Below are positions 21,903 to 31,140 of a DNA stretch of 64,000 bases, one piece after another. Each line of letters begins with the position of its first letter. Position 1 is the first letter of the stretch. Under the pieces are notes generated by a model. The model did not search any database. It saw only the letters and a list, made by a program, of their open reading frames with translations, and was not told the origin of the DNA. The stretch is from an uncultured Lachnospiraceae bacterium. Lineage in GTDB: Bacteria; Bacillota; Clostridia; Lachnospirales; Lachnospiraceae. Both the position numbers and the translations under genes were made by a program. The stretch is taken from positions 93,932 through 157,931 of the forward strand of contig CADABQ010000010.1 in assembly GCA_902786205.1 (NCBI GenBank), read 5' to 3'.

Positions 21903-23387
21903 ATGCAAAAAAAGGGGCGAGAAAAGTTTACGTCCAGAATGGGATTTATTTTGGTTTCTGCCGGTTGTGCAGTAGGATTGGGAAATGTATGGAAGTTTCC
22001 ATATATTTGCGGCATCAATGGAGGTGCCATTTTTATTTTATTGTATTTATTCTGCTTACTTTTATTGGGATTGCCAATTTTGATTTGTGAGTTTGCCGTA
22101 GGTCGAGGAAGTGGAAAGAGTATTGGAAGTGCATTGCGAGAATTAAGTCCGCAAGGGACACGATGGAAAGTGTATCGTTGGTTTCCATTTATGGGAAATT
22201 ATCTGCTTATGATGTTTTATACTATGGTAGCAGGTTGGATGCTATATTATCTATATATTATGGCAGCCGGAAAGATTAATCAGGAGAGTAGTGCGGCGGT
22301 AAAAGAAACCTTTGAGCAGTTGTTGGCATCTCCACAGACGATGTTGGCATTTACTTTTCTTGTTGTAGCGATGTGTATTGGTGTCTGTGCGTTAGGGGTA
22401 CAAAATGGTGTAGAAAAGATAAGTAAAGTGATGATGACATTGCTAATTGTGCTTATGGTTGTTATGGCGATTAATTCTTTAGTTTTAAAGAACAGTGAGG
22501 AAGGATTGAAGTTCTATTTAGTTCCGAACTTTGAACATATGAAGGAGCGTGGATTTGGAAATATTTTCTTTGATGCTATGACACACGCCTTTTTTACGTT
22601 AAGTGTCGGTATGGGTTCTATGGCAATTTTTGGTAGTTATTTAACAAAAGAGAGAAGACTGACTGGAGAAGCATTGCATGTAACATTTTTAGATACTGCC
22701 ATTGCATTGATGGCGGGCATTATTATCATACCAGCATGTTTCGCTTATGGAGTAAAACCAGATGCGGGACCATCCCTGTTGTTTATTACATTACCAAATG
22801 TATTTCAACATATGTTTGGAGGACGAATCTGGGGAACCATGTTCTTTGTCTTTATGTCCTTTGCCGCCTTATCTACGGTAATAGCTGTATTTGAAAATAT
22901 TATTGCTATGACAGTAGATTTGCTTGGATGGGAAAGAAAGAAGGCACTTCTTGTAAATTTAGTTGGTATTTTTTTGCTATCTATTCCAGCTATATTAGGA
23001 TATAATATATGGTCTGGTGTGCAAATTATGGGAAGTGGAACCACGATTATGGATTTTGAGGACTTTTTAGTTTCCTATAATATTCTTCCGTTAGGTAGTC
23101 TTTTGGTTGTTTTATTTTGTACAAGAGACAATGGCTGGGGATTTGATAATTTTGTGGAGGAAGTAGATACAGGTGTAGGAAGAAAATTTCCAAGAGGGAT
23201 TCGCAACTATATGAAATATGTATTGCCACTGATTATTTTAGTAATCTATTTTAAAGGATATTACGATACGTTTGCACCAAAGGGAATAAAGGTATTGGGA
23301 ATTTGGATGACGGTTGCCGTATTATTAGTAGCATTGATTTTATATTGTGCATCGGGAAAAGGAAAGACGGATAAAGCATCTAATTAA
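21903..23387 (+). CDS. Sodium-dependent transporter, neurotransmitter:sodium symporter (SNF/NSS) family
   Basis: This is an integral membrane symporter that couples sodium influx to uptake of an amino acid or related solute. The N-terminal signature GFILVSAGCAVGLGNVWKFP with the unwound TM1 motif GNVWKFPY is diagnostic of the LeuT/NSS fold. It is followed by NGGAIFILLYL (TM2) and the TM6/TM8 segments DAMTHAFFTLSVGMG and MSFAALSTVIAVFENIIA. The 494-residue length and about 11-12 hydrophobic segments match bacterial NSS proteins. The ribosome binding site AAGGGAG precedes the ATG. Substrate is not predictable with confidence. Confidence 0.93.
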   Translation: MQKKGREKFTSRMGFILVSAGCAVGLGNVWKFPYICGINGGAIFILLYLFCLLLLGLPILICEFAVGRGSGKSIGSALRELSPQGTRWKVYRWFPFMGNYLLMMFYTMVAGWMLYYLYIMAAGKINQESSAAVKETFEQLLASPQTMLAFTFLVVAMCIGVCALGVQNGVEKISKVMMTLLIVLMVVMAINSLVLKNSEEGLKFYLVPNFEHMKERGFGNIFFDAMTHAFFTLSVGMGSMAIFGSYLTKERRLTGEALHVTFLDTAIALMAGIIIIPACFAYGVKPDAGPSLLFITLPNVFQHMFGGRIWGTMFFVFMSFAALSTVIAVFENIIAMTVDLLGWERKKALLVNLVGIFLLSIPAILGYNIWSGVQIMGSGTTIMDFEDFLVSYNILPLGSLLVVLFCTRDNGWGFDNFVEEVDTGVGRKFPRGIRNYMKYVLPLIILVIYFKGYYDTFAPKGIKVLGIWMTVAVLLVALILYCASGKGKTDKASN

Positions 23388-23531
23388 AAAAAATAGGTTT
23401 TTGAGTAACATTTCTGCCCGGCTGAACTGTTACGTTTTTGAAGTGTCTGTCGTTTATTTGGGTGATTACAAAACTCAATTTACACTGAAAATTTTTGTGC
23501 AGAACTTACGTTTAAAAAAAGGAGAAATTTT

Positions 23532-24347
23532 ATGAAGTATGCGTTTACACATGGCGGAAGGTTTCATGCAGATGATGTTTTTTCCGCTGCATTATTAACA
23601 ATGTTATATCCAGATATTGAAATCCAAAGAGGATTTGAGATACCTGAGGATTTTGATGGAATTGTATTTGATATAGGATTTGGAAAATACGATCATCACC
23701 AACAGGATAGAAGAGTGCGTGAAAATGGTGTGCCCTATGCTGCATTTGGTTTGCTCTGGGAGGAATACGGAACAAAATTTCTAAAAGAAGAAATGGCGAA
23801 GAAGTTTGATGAAAAGTTTATACAGCCATTGGATGAAGCTGATAATACGGGATGTAAAAATGAAATTGCGGAAGTAATTGGTTCTTTTAATCCTGGATGG
23901 AATGAAGAGTTGGAGCCAGATACCTGTTTTGAAGAGGCAAAACAGGTTGCCATTCAAATTTTAAAACGAAAATTTGCTTATTTAAGAGGCGAAGAAGAGG
24001 CAGAATGCATTGTTGCAGAAGCAATAAAAAAGGTTACGGACCATATATTGGTTTTGGAACAATTTGTTCCTTGGAAGAAACAGGTTGCAGGAACAGAGAT
24101 TGATTTTGTTATTTATCCGTCTAAGCGTGGTGGTTACAATGCACAGGCGGTACCAATTTCCGAAGAAAATCCAGAATTAAAATATCGTTTTCCAGAGGAA
24201 TGGGGCGGAAAGGATGCGGAGGAACTGCAAAAACTAAGTGGAATTGCCACCTTAACTTTTTGCCATAACTCTGGCTTTTTGATAGCAACACAGACCTTTG
24301 AAGATGCAAAATTGGCCTGTAAAATGGCAAAGGAGAAAATAGAATAG
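23532..24347 (+). CDS. MYG1/UPF0160 family metal-dependent hydrolase (DHH-like)
   Basis: The 271-residue product begins KYAFTHGGRFHADDVFSAALL and continues with FDIGFGKYDHHQQD. These are the two metal-binding blocks (HxGxxHxDD and DHH) of the MYG1/UPF0160 family, a distant branch of DHH phosphoesterases. Eukaryotic MYG1 is reported as a 3'-5' exoribonuclease. The bacterial substrate is not established, so the function is inferred only as a metal-dependent nuclease or phosphoesterase. AAGGAG precedes the ATG. It is followed 26 bases later by a DNA glycosylase gene, so both may form a nucleic-acid maintenance operon. Confidence 0.85.
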   Translation: MKYAFTHGGRFHADDVFSAALLTMLYPDIEIQRGFEIPEDFDGIVFDIGFGKYDHHQQDRRVRENGVPYAAFGLLWEEYGTKFLKEEMAKKFDEKFIQPLDEADNTGCKNEIAEVIGSFNPGWNEELEPDTCFEEAKQVAIQILKRKFAYLRGEEEAECIVAEAIKKVTDHILVLEQFVPWKKQVAGTEIDFVIYPSKRGGYNAQAVPISEENPELKYRFPEEWGGKDAEELQKLSGIATLTFCHNSGFLIATQTFEDAKLACKMAKEKIE

Positions 24348-24373
24348 TTTGCAAGAGTTAAGGAGAGTTAAGT

Positions 24374-24859
24374 ATGCTTACACATCAGAAACATAATATA
24401 GAGCCAGTGTTTGACGAAAATTCCAAAGTATTGATTCTGGGTTCCTTTCCATCTGTAAAATCCAGAGAAAGTGCTTTCTTTTATGGACATCCGCAAAATC
24501 GTTTTTGGAAAATTCTGGCAGAGATATTTTGTGAACCAGTTCCGCAAACAGTAGAAGAGAAAAAAGAACTATTATTAAAACACAATATTGCAGTTTGGGA
24601 TGTGATTGCATCCTGTGATATTGAAGGCTCCTCTGATAGCTCTATCAAAAATGTAGTTCCGAATGACATTGGAATTATTTTAGAACAGGCGGATATTCAA
24701 AGGATTTGCTTAAATGGAGGAACGGCATACCGTTTGTTTTGCAAGTATCATAAGGAGAGTGGATTACCTCCCATACAGCAACTTCCGTCGAGTAGCCCTG
24801 CCAATGCGAGGTATCGGTTGGCTGATTTAGTGGAGGCGTGGAAGAAAGTTCTACTATAA
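24374..24859 (+). CDS. DNA-deoxyinosine / uracil glycosylase family 6-like
   Basis: The 161-residue product has the UDG-superfamily fold signatures LILGSFPSVKSRESAFFYGH and NRFWKIL at the N-terminus and LPSSSPANA near the C-terminus. The asparagine-containing active-site loop and the length match the family 6-like hypoxanthine-DNA glycosylases, which remove deaminated adenine (and sometimes uracil) from DNA in base-excision repair. AGGAGAG precedes the ATG. It lies 26 bases after the MYG1-like gene and 13 bases before a VanZ gene, indicating co-transcription. Confidence 0.88.
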   Translation: MLTHQKHNIEPVFDENSKVLILGSFPSVKSRESAFFYGHPQNRFWKILAEIFCEPVPQTVEEKKELLLKHNIAVWDVIASCDIEGSSDSSIKNVVPNDIGIILEQADIQRICLNGGTAYRLFCKYHKESGLPPIQQLPSSSPANARYRLADLVEAWKKVLL

Positions 24860-24872
24860 GAAAGGAAAAAGA

Positions 24873-26384
24873 ATGAAAATAGATACAATTTTTAGAATGT
24901 TAATGGATTATTTGATGCTAGGTGCTACTTTACTGGCAATGGCAATTGTGGGATATTTAGTATGGTATTTTATTTTTTATCGTAAGATTGGAAAAGGTAC
25001 TGGTAACATGCGGTTAGGTCGTTTTATATTACGAATTGTCTGCTTAGGGTATTTTGGAGTTGTACTTTCTGTTACCTGCGAAAGATTAGGTAGTGCTAGG
25101 CATATGGCACTGTTACATCCTTTTCAATCTTATTTAGAAGCCTGGTATTCTGGCGAAAAAGGAGAATGGAGAAATTTGATTTGGAATATTTTGATGTTTG
25201 TTCCGATTGGAGTATTGCTTCCGTTAAGCATCAAAAAGCTTAGAACAGGGTGGAAAGTGGTTGGAATTGCCAGTCTGTTTTCCTTGGCAATTGAGTTGTT
25301 TCAATATGCTACGGGAAGAGGTGTTTGTGAAATGGATGACTGGATAAATAATACACTTGGAGCATTGCTGGGGTATTGTTTTATTCACATCTGTATGTTA
25401 CTCTTTGAAAAATGGAGGACAAAAAAAGAGGGAGAAGACAAAAAGATTGGAAAAAGTGTCGTTGTCCATCTAATACCATGGATATTGGTTTGTCTGATTG
25501 GTGCAGGGATATTTTCAGCATATAAGTTACAGCCTTATGGAAATCAAAACTGTCATTACATATATAAAATAAATATGAAGGGAAAGCAGGTTCTTTTTGA
25601 TACAGATAAACTGGAAAAGTTTTGTGTAGATCACGCACAGAAACAATATGGCATTTCAGAAGAGGTATTAAAAAAGGGAGAGAGTGCCGTTTATCAAGCT
25701 ACCGTAGGTACAAACAAGGATGCAAGAAAGTATGCGACCGAACTCTTCCAACAAATGGGACAAGAGATAGATATAAGTACAGAAAATAGATACGATGAAA
25801 CTGTTTTCTATTATGCAAAGAACAGTCAATATCATCTGCAAATAGAGAAAAAAGGTATGTATTATACTTATAGTGATTTTGGTAAGGATGACGAGGAAGA
25901 AAATATAAAAAGTGTTTCAGGTGCTTCTGAGCAGGAAGTACGGGAAGCTGTGAAAAAATTAAAAGTACAGATTCCAAAGGATGCCGTATTTTCGGAAGAA
26001 GAAAACAGATATTTATTTGCAGTATCAGAACCAATGGGACAAAAGCAATGGAAAATGGGTGACATCTATGTAGAGTATTATGAGGATGGCACGATAAGAG
26101 AACTAGACAATAATGTGATTACTTATAAAAAAGTTGGTACAGAGAAAATAAAATCTATGAATGAAATCAAAGCAGATTTGCAGGCTGGCAAATTCCAAAT
26201 CGGCGCATCTTATGGATATGAAAATAAAGAACTACAGAAAGGTATGAAAAAACTGGAAGTAAAAGAATTATATCTTACCTATGAGATGGATAGCAAGGGA
26301 TATTATCGACCACTTTATACCGTTGTCGCGGATTGCGGAACAAAGGAATTGCTTACCTTCCAGATACCAGCGGGGAAGAAGTAG
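24873..26384 (+). CDS. VanZ-family membrane protein with large extracytoplasmic C-terminal domain
   Basis: Residues about 10-185 contain the VanZ module: several membrane helices with the conserved WRNLIWNILMFVPIGVLLPL and SLAIELFQYATGRGVCEMDD followed by WINNTLGALLGY. A further membrane segment (about 195-215) is followed by about 285 residues predicted to lie outside the cell. VanZ proteins are linked to low-level teicoplanin resistance in enterococci, but most homologues have no known role. The long C-terminal domain is unusual for the family and its fold is not recognised here. The start follows GAAAGGAAAAAG closely after the glycosylase gene. Confidence 0.8.
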   Translation: MKIDTIFRMLMDYLMLGATLLAMAIVGYLVWYFIFYRKIGKGTGNMRLGRFILRIVCLGYFGVVLSVTCERLGSARHMALLHPFQSYLEAWYSGEKGEWRNLIWNILMFVPIGVLLPLSIKKLRTGWKVVGIASLFSLAIELFQYATGRGVCEMDDWINNTLGALLGYCFIHICMLLFEKWRTKKEGEDKKIGKSVVVHLIPWILVCLIGAGIFSAYKLQPYGNQNCHYIYKINMKGKQVLFDTDKLEKFCVDHAQKQYGISEEVLKKGESAVYQATVGTNKDARKYATELFQQMGQEIDISTENRYDETVFYYAKNSQYHLQIEKKGMYYTYSDFGKDDEEENIKSVSGASEQEVREAVKKLKVQIPKDAVFSEEENRYLFAVSEPMGQKQWKMGDIYVEYYEDGTIRELDNNVITYKKVGTEKIKSMNEIKADLQAGKFQIGASYGYENKELQKGMKKLEVKELYLTYEMDSKGYYRPLYTVVADCGTKELLTFQIPAGKK

Positions 26385-26473
26385 TCTTTTGATTTTTAGA
26401 TAAGTAGATAGAGTGTTAGGTTATGAAGTGCTTTTGCGTAGGTATAAAATTTTAGTTTGTTACTTGTGTGAAT

Positions 26474-26515
26474 AAAAGGTGTAGGATACACTACCATGTA
26501 TCTACACCTTTTATT
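26474..26515 (+). terminator. Terminator after the VanZ gene
   Basis: AAAAGGTGTAG (26474-26484) pairs with CTACACCTTTT (26502-26512). After a one-base bulge the inner ATACA and TGTAT arms pair too. The T-run is short. Confidence 0.7.
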
Positions 26516-26559
26516 GTCTTATTTTATGGTTGGTCAAAAACTTAGAAAATAACAGTTAT

Positions 26560-26594
26560 AAAGAGGTTCTGTAATAGAACTCTTTAAATTTTTT
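26560..26594 (+). terminator. Second terminator-like hairpin in the 26385-26788 gap
   Basis: AAAGAGGTTCT (26560-26570) pairs with AGAACTCTTT (26576-26585) with one bulged base, and AAATTTTTT follows. The rest of this 404-base gap is AT-rich. A TTGACA at 26680-26685 has no good -10 partner. No coding frame is supported before 26789. Confidence 0.5.
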
Positions 26595-26788
26595 GTCACC
26601 ATGTCAAACTGTATTTGAATTTGCTTTTCCTAATATTTATGATGTTTTAGATTGTATGCATTGCAGAAAAAAACAAAAATTGACAGAATAATATGATTAT
26701 TCGTTTGAAATATGTTAGAATAAATGTATATAGTTTCTGCTTCTATATTACTGGCGATTTAATGTTATATAAAGGAAGGATGACTTTT

Positions 26789-29338
26789 GTGAAAATAAAA
26801 AAGAGGGTAATAGTAAAGTATATTTGGAGAAATCAAAATAAATATATTAGTATTGGAATTGCACTATCTGTTATGATGATTTTTTCATTGATACAGATTG
26901 GGGAAAGTATTTCATTACAATATAGGACAATGTTGACAACTAGCTATAGCTATGATGTTGCTTTGAAGAACTTATCTGAATCTGAGGAAAAGAAAGTGGT
27001 GACATATCTTGAAAATCAAAAAGATATGGAAAATTATGGTTATGAAAGAGATATATTATGGGTAGATATACCAAAGCATAAAGAATACGAATATAGTTTT
27101 TTATCTGTGTACAAAGAAGGGCATTCTTTTCCCGCATGGAGTATTGATATAACGGAGGGAAAAACACCTAAAAAGGCGTATGAAATCGTTTTGGATCAAG
27201 AAGTTGCCCAAGTGTTAGGGGTATCAGTCGGAGATTGTATCAAACTGCCTATTCATGAAAGTCAGAAATTGTTGGAGTGTACAGTAGTTGGAATGTATGC
27301 ATCGGCAGATTTACCAGATGAGATGTCGGACTGTACCTGGATTTTGGTTTCTAATCTTACAAAAGATGCTTTAGAAAAAGATGGTATTAAATTAGAAATG
27401 AATACAACTGCGATGACTGCAACTATAGCAAAAGGAGATTATGTCGAGGAAAAAGTTGAGAAGCTTGCCAGTGAGTTACGTACGGTACTTAATCCTCATT
27501 ATGATGACTGGTTGCAGAAGGAAGTGCAGGGACAGAAAGTTACGGGAAATGAAGGAAAACAATACGAAGATCTACAAGAGCGTGTATGTGTAAATCTTCA
27601 AAAAAAAGATATAATAGAAAATGCGAAAATTGGACATGAACAGTTTTTGTGGATTGCAGTTTTGGCATTAGTTGTTGCAATATCTATGATTTTATTGATT
27701 TATAATAACATTAGTCTAATGACCAAAAAGAGAATGCGGGAATATAGTATATTACGTTGTATAGGAATGGACCATAAGTATCTGAGAAAGCTTTTATGGA
27801 TTGAGATTGGATGTTATGCTGGAATTGGAATTCCGTTTGGAATTATATTGGGAAATGTATTGAATGCGATAGTGGCAAAAAGGATTATATCCTACATTTC
27901 TGGAAATGATATTGGTGTAATACAATCATCTTATAGTTATTTTATTGCTATTGGAATTAGTATTGTTGCCATTGTCATTGCTAATCTTCAGATGTTGTTC
28001 AAAATTAAGGATATGACACCAATTGAAGGTATGAACTATCCAGAGGGTTCTTTCTTTAAAAAGAAAGTGACAAAAAGGGCGACAAAAAGAAAGAAACTTA
28101 TAAATTTTCTGGTTAAAAGAAATATTGAACGCAATTTTGGAAAATCTATGATTGTTGTTGTATCATTAACATGCTGTATGACATTGCTTTTAGTTATCGT
28201 ATATTTTGGGACTGCAATGAGAAACTTTTTGATGAGTGAAGATTGTTATAAACAAAAAATATCTGATTTTGAAACTTATATTGAAGCGGAAAGTGTTGCA
28301 TATAACAATCCAGAGGCTAAAAATTCTGAGTATGTTTATCCGGAAAATATAGAAAAGGATGTGGAAATTTCAGGTATACGTCAATGTTACCGCTTCAATG
28401 ATTTTAGTTATACTGTTGAAGATGGGAAAAAAGGAGATTACATAAAATGGAGTGGAAATATAGTATTATTTGATGATGCAATGCTGCAAAAACTTAAAGA
28501 AGATTATGCAGAGTTACAACAATTGGATTTATCAAAAGAAATTTTGATTTATGTATCTTTAGATGATTATCAGTTGAAAAATCTGAAAAATGGTAAACAG
28601 GCTGAAAATAACTGCTATATTGACAAAAAACAAGAAGTTATACTTAATATTGCCGCAGTAGATAATTATGAAGATGAATTTTTAGAAAAAATAAAATTAA
28701 GTGCACGGCTAAAGGGGCTTAATTTAAAGGATAAAAAGTGGGCACAATCGCAAAATAGTTATTTTATTGCAAATGAGAAATTGATAAAGCGGTTATATGG
28801 CACTGTAGGTTATAATCACATTTTGTTTTCAACAATAAAGGATAAGAACATAAAACAAAGGATTAAAGATATCTATGTGAAAAATGTGAATGGGGCAGTT
28901 TTTAATAATTATAAGTTGGGAAGTGAGGAAGATCAAAGACTCCTGAAAGGGGTTATTTGTTTATTAGTATATTTAGTAGTATCAATGTCGTTGGCAGGTT
29001 TTTCAAATATGAGTAATACTATGAAAGCAAATCTCATGACAAGAAGAAGAGAAAACGGAATAATGCGAGCATTAGGAATGACCCAAAAAATGGAGAAAAG
29101 AATGATTATAAAAGAAAATCTCCGACTGGTTACATATGCATTAATTGCTAGCTTTATTTTGGGGTTTATTATTAATACAGTAATTATTTTGGTGTTCATG
29201 GGAGAATTTACATTTTATTGGTATGTGTATATTGTTTTGGCAATTTTATTTTTTGTTATGAGTACCTGTGTGCTGGAGTTGACGTTGCAGCGTCAGTATC
29301 AACACAGTATAATTGAAAATTTAATCAGAGACGAATGA
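26789..29338 (+). CDS. ABC transporter permease, FtsX/MacB type
   Basis: Starting at GTG 26789, the product is 849 residues. It has a membrane helix at about 19-38, a large extracytoplasmic part, and an FtsX-like three-helix block at about 284-405 that includes MTKKRMREYSILRCIGM. A second copy of this layout follows, with helices at about 447-470, 717-740, 780-800 and 808-830 and the matching coupling segment RRRENGIMRALGMT. This duplicated layout is typical of Bacillota efflux or mechanotransmission systems (antimicrobial peptide or lipoprotein handling). The GTG is chosen because AGGAAGG (26773-26779) is 9 bases before it. The open frame extends upstream to 26693 without a ribosome binding site. 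The ATPase gene follows directly. Confidence 0.88.
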   Translation: MKIKKRVIVKYIWRNQNKYISIGIALSVMMIFSLIQIGESISLQYRTMLTTSYSYDVALKNLSESEEKKVVTYLENQKDMENYGYERDILWVDIPKHKEYEYSFLSVYKEGHSFPAWSIDITEGKTPKKAYEIVLDQEVAQVLGVSVGDCIKLPIHESQKLLECTVVGMYASADLPDEMSDCTWILVSNLTKDALEKDGIKLEMNTTAMTATIAKGDYVEEKVEKLASELRTVLNPHYDDWLQKEVQGQKVTGNEGKQYEDLQERVCVNLQKKDIIENAKIGHEQFLWIAVLALVVAISMILLIYNNISLMTKKRMREYSILRCIGMDHKYLRKLLWIEIGCYAGIGIPFGIILGNVLNAIVAKRIISYISGNDIGVIQSSYSYFIAIGISIVAIVIANLQMLFKIKDMTPIEGMNYPEGSFFKKKVTKRATKRKKLINFLVKRNIERNFGKSMIVVVSLTCCMTLLLVIVYFGTAMRNFLMSEDCYKQKISDFETYIEAESVAYNNPEAKNSEYVYPENIEKDVEISGIRQCYRFNDFSYTVEDGKKGDYIKWSGNIVLFDDAMLQKLKEDYAELQQLDLSKEILIYVSLDDYQLKNLKNGKQAENNCYIDKKQEVILNIAAVDNYEDEFLEKIKLSARLKGLNLKDKKWAQSQNSYFIANEKLIKRLYGTVGYNHILFSTIKDKNIKQRIKDIYVKNVNGAVFNNYKLGSEEDQRLLKGVICLLVYLVVSMSLAGFSNMSNTMKANLMTRRRENGIMRALGMTQKMEKRMIIKENLRLVTYALIASFILGFIINTVIILVFMGEFTFYWYVYIVLAILFFVMSTCVLELTLQRQYQHSIIENLIRDE

Positions 29339-29373
29339 TACGAAAAAACATATCTGGAAAGGAGTCGAATAAA

Positions 29374-30045
29374 TTGTTAATTGAAATAAAGAATGCATAT
29401 AAGACATATGATAATGGAGAGGTTAAAAACCAAGTGTTGAAGAATTTATCATTACAGATAGAACAGGGGGAATTTATTGCTATTCTAGGACCTAGTGGTT
29501 CTGGCAAAAGCACACTTTTAAATATGATAGGTGGATTAGATCAGTTAGACAGTGGAGAAATCATTATTGATGGAAACTCTATTCAAAAAGAAAAGGATGA
29601 CAAGTTGTCTCAGTACAGAAGAAAAAAAATTGGATTTATTTTTCAGGCATTTAATTTAATTCCTGTTCTGTCTGTATATGAAAATATTGTGATGCCGACC
29701 GTTTTAGATGGTAGTGAGATTGATGAAGATTATATTAAAGATATTATTGAACAAATAGGAATGACCGAATTTTGCAATCAATTTCCCTCAAAATTATCTG
29801 GTGGACAGCAGCAAAGAGTTGCAATAGCAAGAGCACTGGCAAATAAACCCAAGATTGTTCTTGCTGATGAACCTACAGGAAATTTAGATACCAAAACAGG
29901 AAATGATGTAATGAAGTTACTTAGAGATGGAATAAAAAAATATGGTCAAACATTAATCTTAATTACCCATAATGAAGAAATTGCAAAGATGGCCGATCGT
30001 GTCGTCTGTTTAAAAAATGGTGTTCTTGAAAATTGGGAAGGATAG
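29374..30045 (+). CDS. ABC transporter ATP-binding protein, MacB/LolD type
   Basis: This is the cytosolic ATPase partner of the preceding permease. Walker A is GPSGSGKST, the Q-loop lies in FIFQAFNLIPVLSVYENI, the signature is LSGGQQQRVAIARAL, Walker B is IVLADEPTGNLD, and the H-loop is ITHNEE. The TTG at 29374 (223 residues) is preferred because GGAAAGGAG (29356-29364) lies 9 bases upstream. An in-frame ATG at 29335 overlaps the permease stop but lacks a good ribosome binding site. Confidence 0.92.
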   Translation: MLIEIKNAYKTYDNGEVKNQVLKNLSLQIEQGEFIAILGPSGSGKSTLLNMIGGLDQLDSGEIIIDGNSIQKEKDDKLSQYRRKKIGFIFQAFNLIPVLSVYENIVMPTVLDGSEIDEDYIKDIIEQIGMTEFCNQFPSKLSGGQQQRVAIARALANKPKIVLADEPTGNLDTKTGNDVMKLLRDGIKKYGQTLILITHNEEIAKMADRVVCLKNGVLENWEG

Positions 30046-30108
30046 AAATATGTGAAAATGTTGAGCCATTTATATATGAGTAGAGTACATAGTTGGGGAG
30101 TGTAAAAA

Positions 30109-30915
30109 ATGGATAAAAATAAATGGGACATGGAACAACCTATAGAAAAACAACAATACGGTGCAGTGAATGCAGGGGTGTCACAGGATGATTGGATGAA
30201 GCCAAAATCAGACAAGGTGGTATTGTATCATCTGAAAAAAGAAAAACTGAAAGCCTATATAGTGGGATGTATAATTCTATTTCTTATTGTTATTGGTGGT
30301 ACGATAGGAGTATTGCAAATGCAAACGGTATCCTTTGAACAATTATCTGGATTAAAATACGATATAGGGAAATATGTAGTGGGGGATGTTACGTTTCGAA
30401 CGAAGATGGTAAAGACAGAGTTTGGTTTACGACGTGGCGTAGATAGAAAATTAAAAAAATGGAAATATTATGTGGGACTTCAGTATGGAGAAAATAATAA
30501 GTATATATTAATGTTAGTAGATAAAGAATATTATGAAAAGTTGAAATCTTTGCCTGAAATCAATCCTAGTGAAGTGGAAACATATCAATTACAAGAGAAG
30601 GAAAGTTTACGAATAGAAGGCAAAGTGATGAACATGAATACAATACCAAATCAACTTCAAGATTGGAGGGAAATGATGGGCATCAAAGAGAGTGAATTGG
30701 AGGATAATAAAGGAAATTTTGTGGAGAATTATGAAGAAAAAGATGAAGAACTATTAAGTAAAAAAATGACTATAATAGAATACATCAAACCGATGGATGT
30801 ATTAAAAGAGAAAATATGGATCGTGTGTGGAATGGCGGGAATATATTTATTGATAGCAGCAATCTTTTTCTGGAGAATACGATTTGATTTTTTTGAGATA
30901 GAAGAGACAATATAA
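30109..30915 (+). CDS. Two-helix membrane protein of the ABC operon, function unknown
   Basis: The 268-residue product has a basic, charged N-terminal cytosolic part of about 45 residues, a strong membrane segment at about 50-70 (VGCIILFLIVIGGTIGVL), an extracytoplasmic domain of about 160 residues rich in Lys, Glu and Tyr, and a second membrane segment at about 240-258. It has no motif I recognise. GGGGAG lies 8-9 bases before the ATG, 63 bases after the ATPase gene, so it is probably an accessory subunit or the protected partner of the transporter. A terminator follows. Confidence 0.6.
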   Translation: MDKNKWDMEQPIEKQQYGAVNAGVSQDDWMKPKSDKVVLYHLKKEKLKAYIVGCIILFLIVIGGTIGVLQMQTVSFEQLSGLKYDIGKYVVGDVTFRTKMVKTEFGLRRGVDRKLKKWKYYVGLQYGENNKYILMLVDKEYYEKLKSLPEINPSEVETYQLQEKESLRIEGKVMNMNTIPNQLQDWREMMGIKESELEDNKGNFVENYEEKDEELLSKKMTIIEYIKPMDVLKEKIWIVCGMAGIYLLIAAIFFWRIRFDFFEIEETI

Positions 30916-30917
30916 AG

Positions 30918-30950
30918 AAGCAGGGTACCTTATTTGGTATCCTGCTCTTT
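30918..30950. terminator. Bidirectional terminator between convergent genes
   Basis: GCAGGGTACC (30920-30929) pairs with GGTATCCTGC (30936-30945) with one G-T pair and a 6-base loop. It separates the ABC operon (+) from the small membrane protein gene (-). Confidence 0.65.
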
Positions 30951-30956
30951 GTTTAC

Positions 30957-31136
30957 TTATTTATTTGAACTCCTATATTTTAGAATCACGCGGATAATAT
31001 TAATGCCATCTAGAAGTACAATAATAATAGTTCCTATACTACCAATGGCAGAGCGATTTAATACGAAAGCTACAATAAAAATAAGAGCCACGATTACACT
31101 TGTAATGATTTCAAAAATTAGTTCTGATTTTTTCAT
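30957..31136 (-). CDS. Small membrane protein, 59 residues, possible immunity-type partner
   Basis: Reading the minus strand gives a 59-residue protein starting MKKSELIFEIITSVIVAL, with two hydrophobic segments (about residues 9-27 and 33-49) and a basic C-terminus ending KYRSSNK. Its ATG lies 4 bases after the stop of the secreted-protein gene at 31141. Its ribosome binding site AGAGGT overlaps that stop codon, so the two are translationally coupled. Pairing of a secreted protein with a small membrane protein is the layout of toxin-immunity pairs, but no homology is recognised. The frame on the opposite strand over this stretch is a shadow. Confidence 0.7.
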   Translation of the reverse strand: MKKSELIFEIITSVIVALIFIVAFVLNRSAIGSIGTIIIVLLDGINIIRVILKYRSSNK

Positions 31137-31140
31137 ATAA

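Noticed and set aside
30934..31140. 68-residue frame on the + strand
   Set aside because: It is the shadow of the 59-residue membrane protein on the minus strand, which has a proper ribosome binding site and coupling. The + frame has none.
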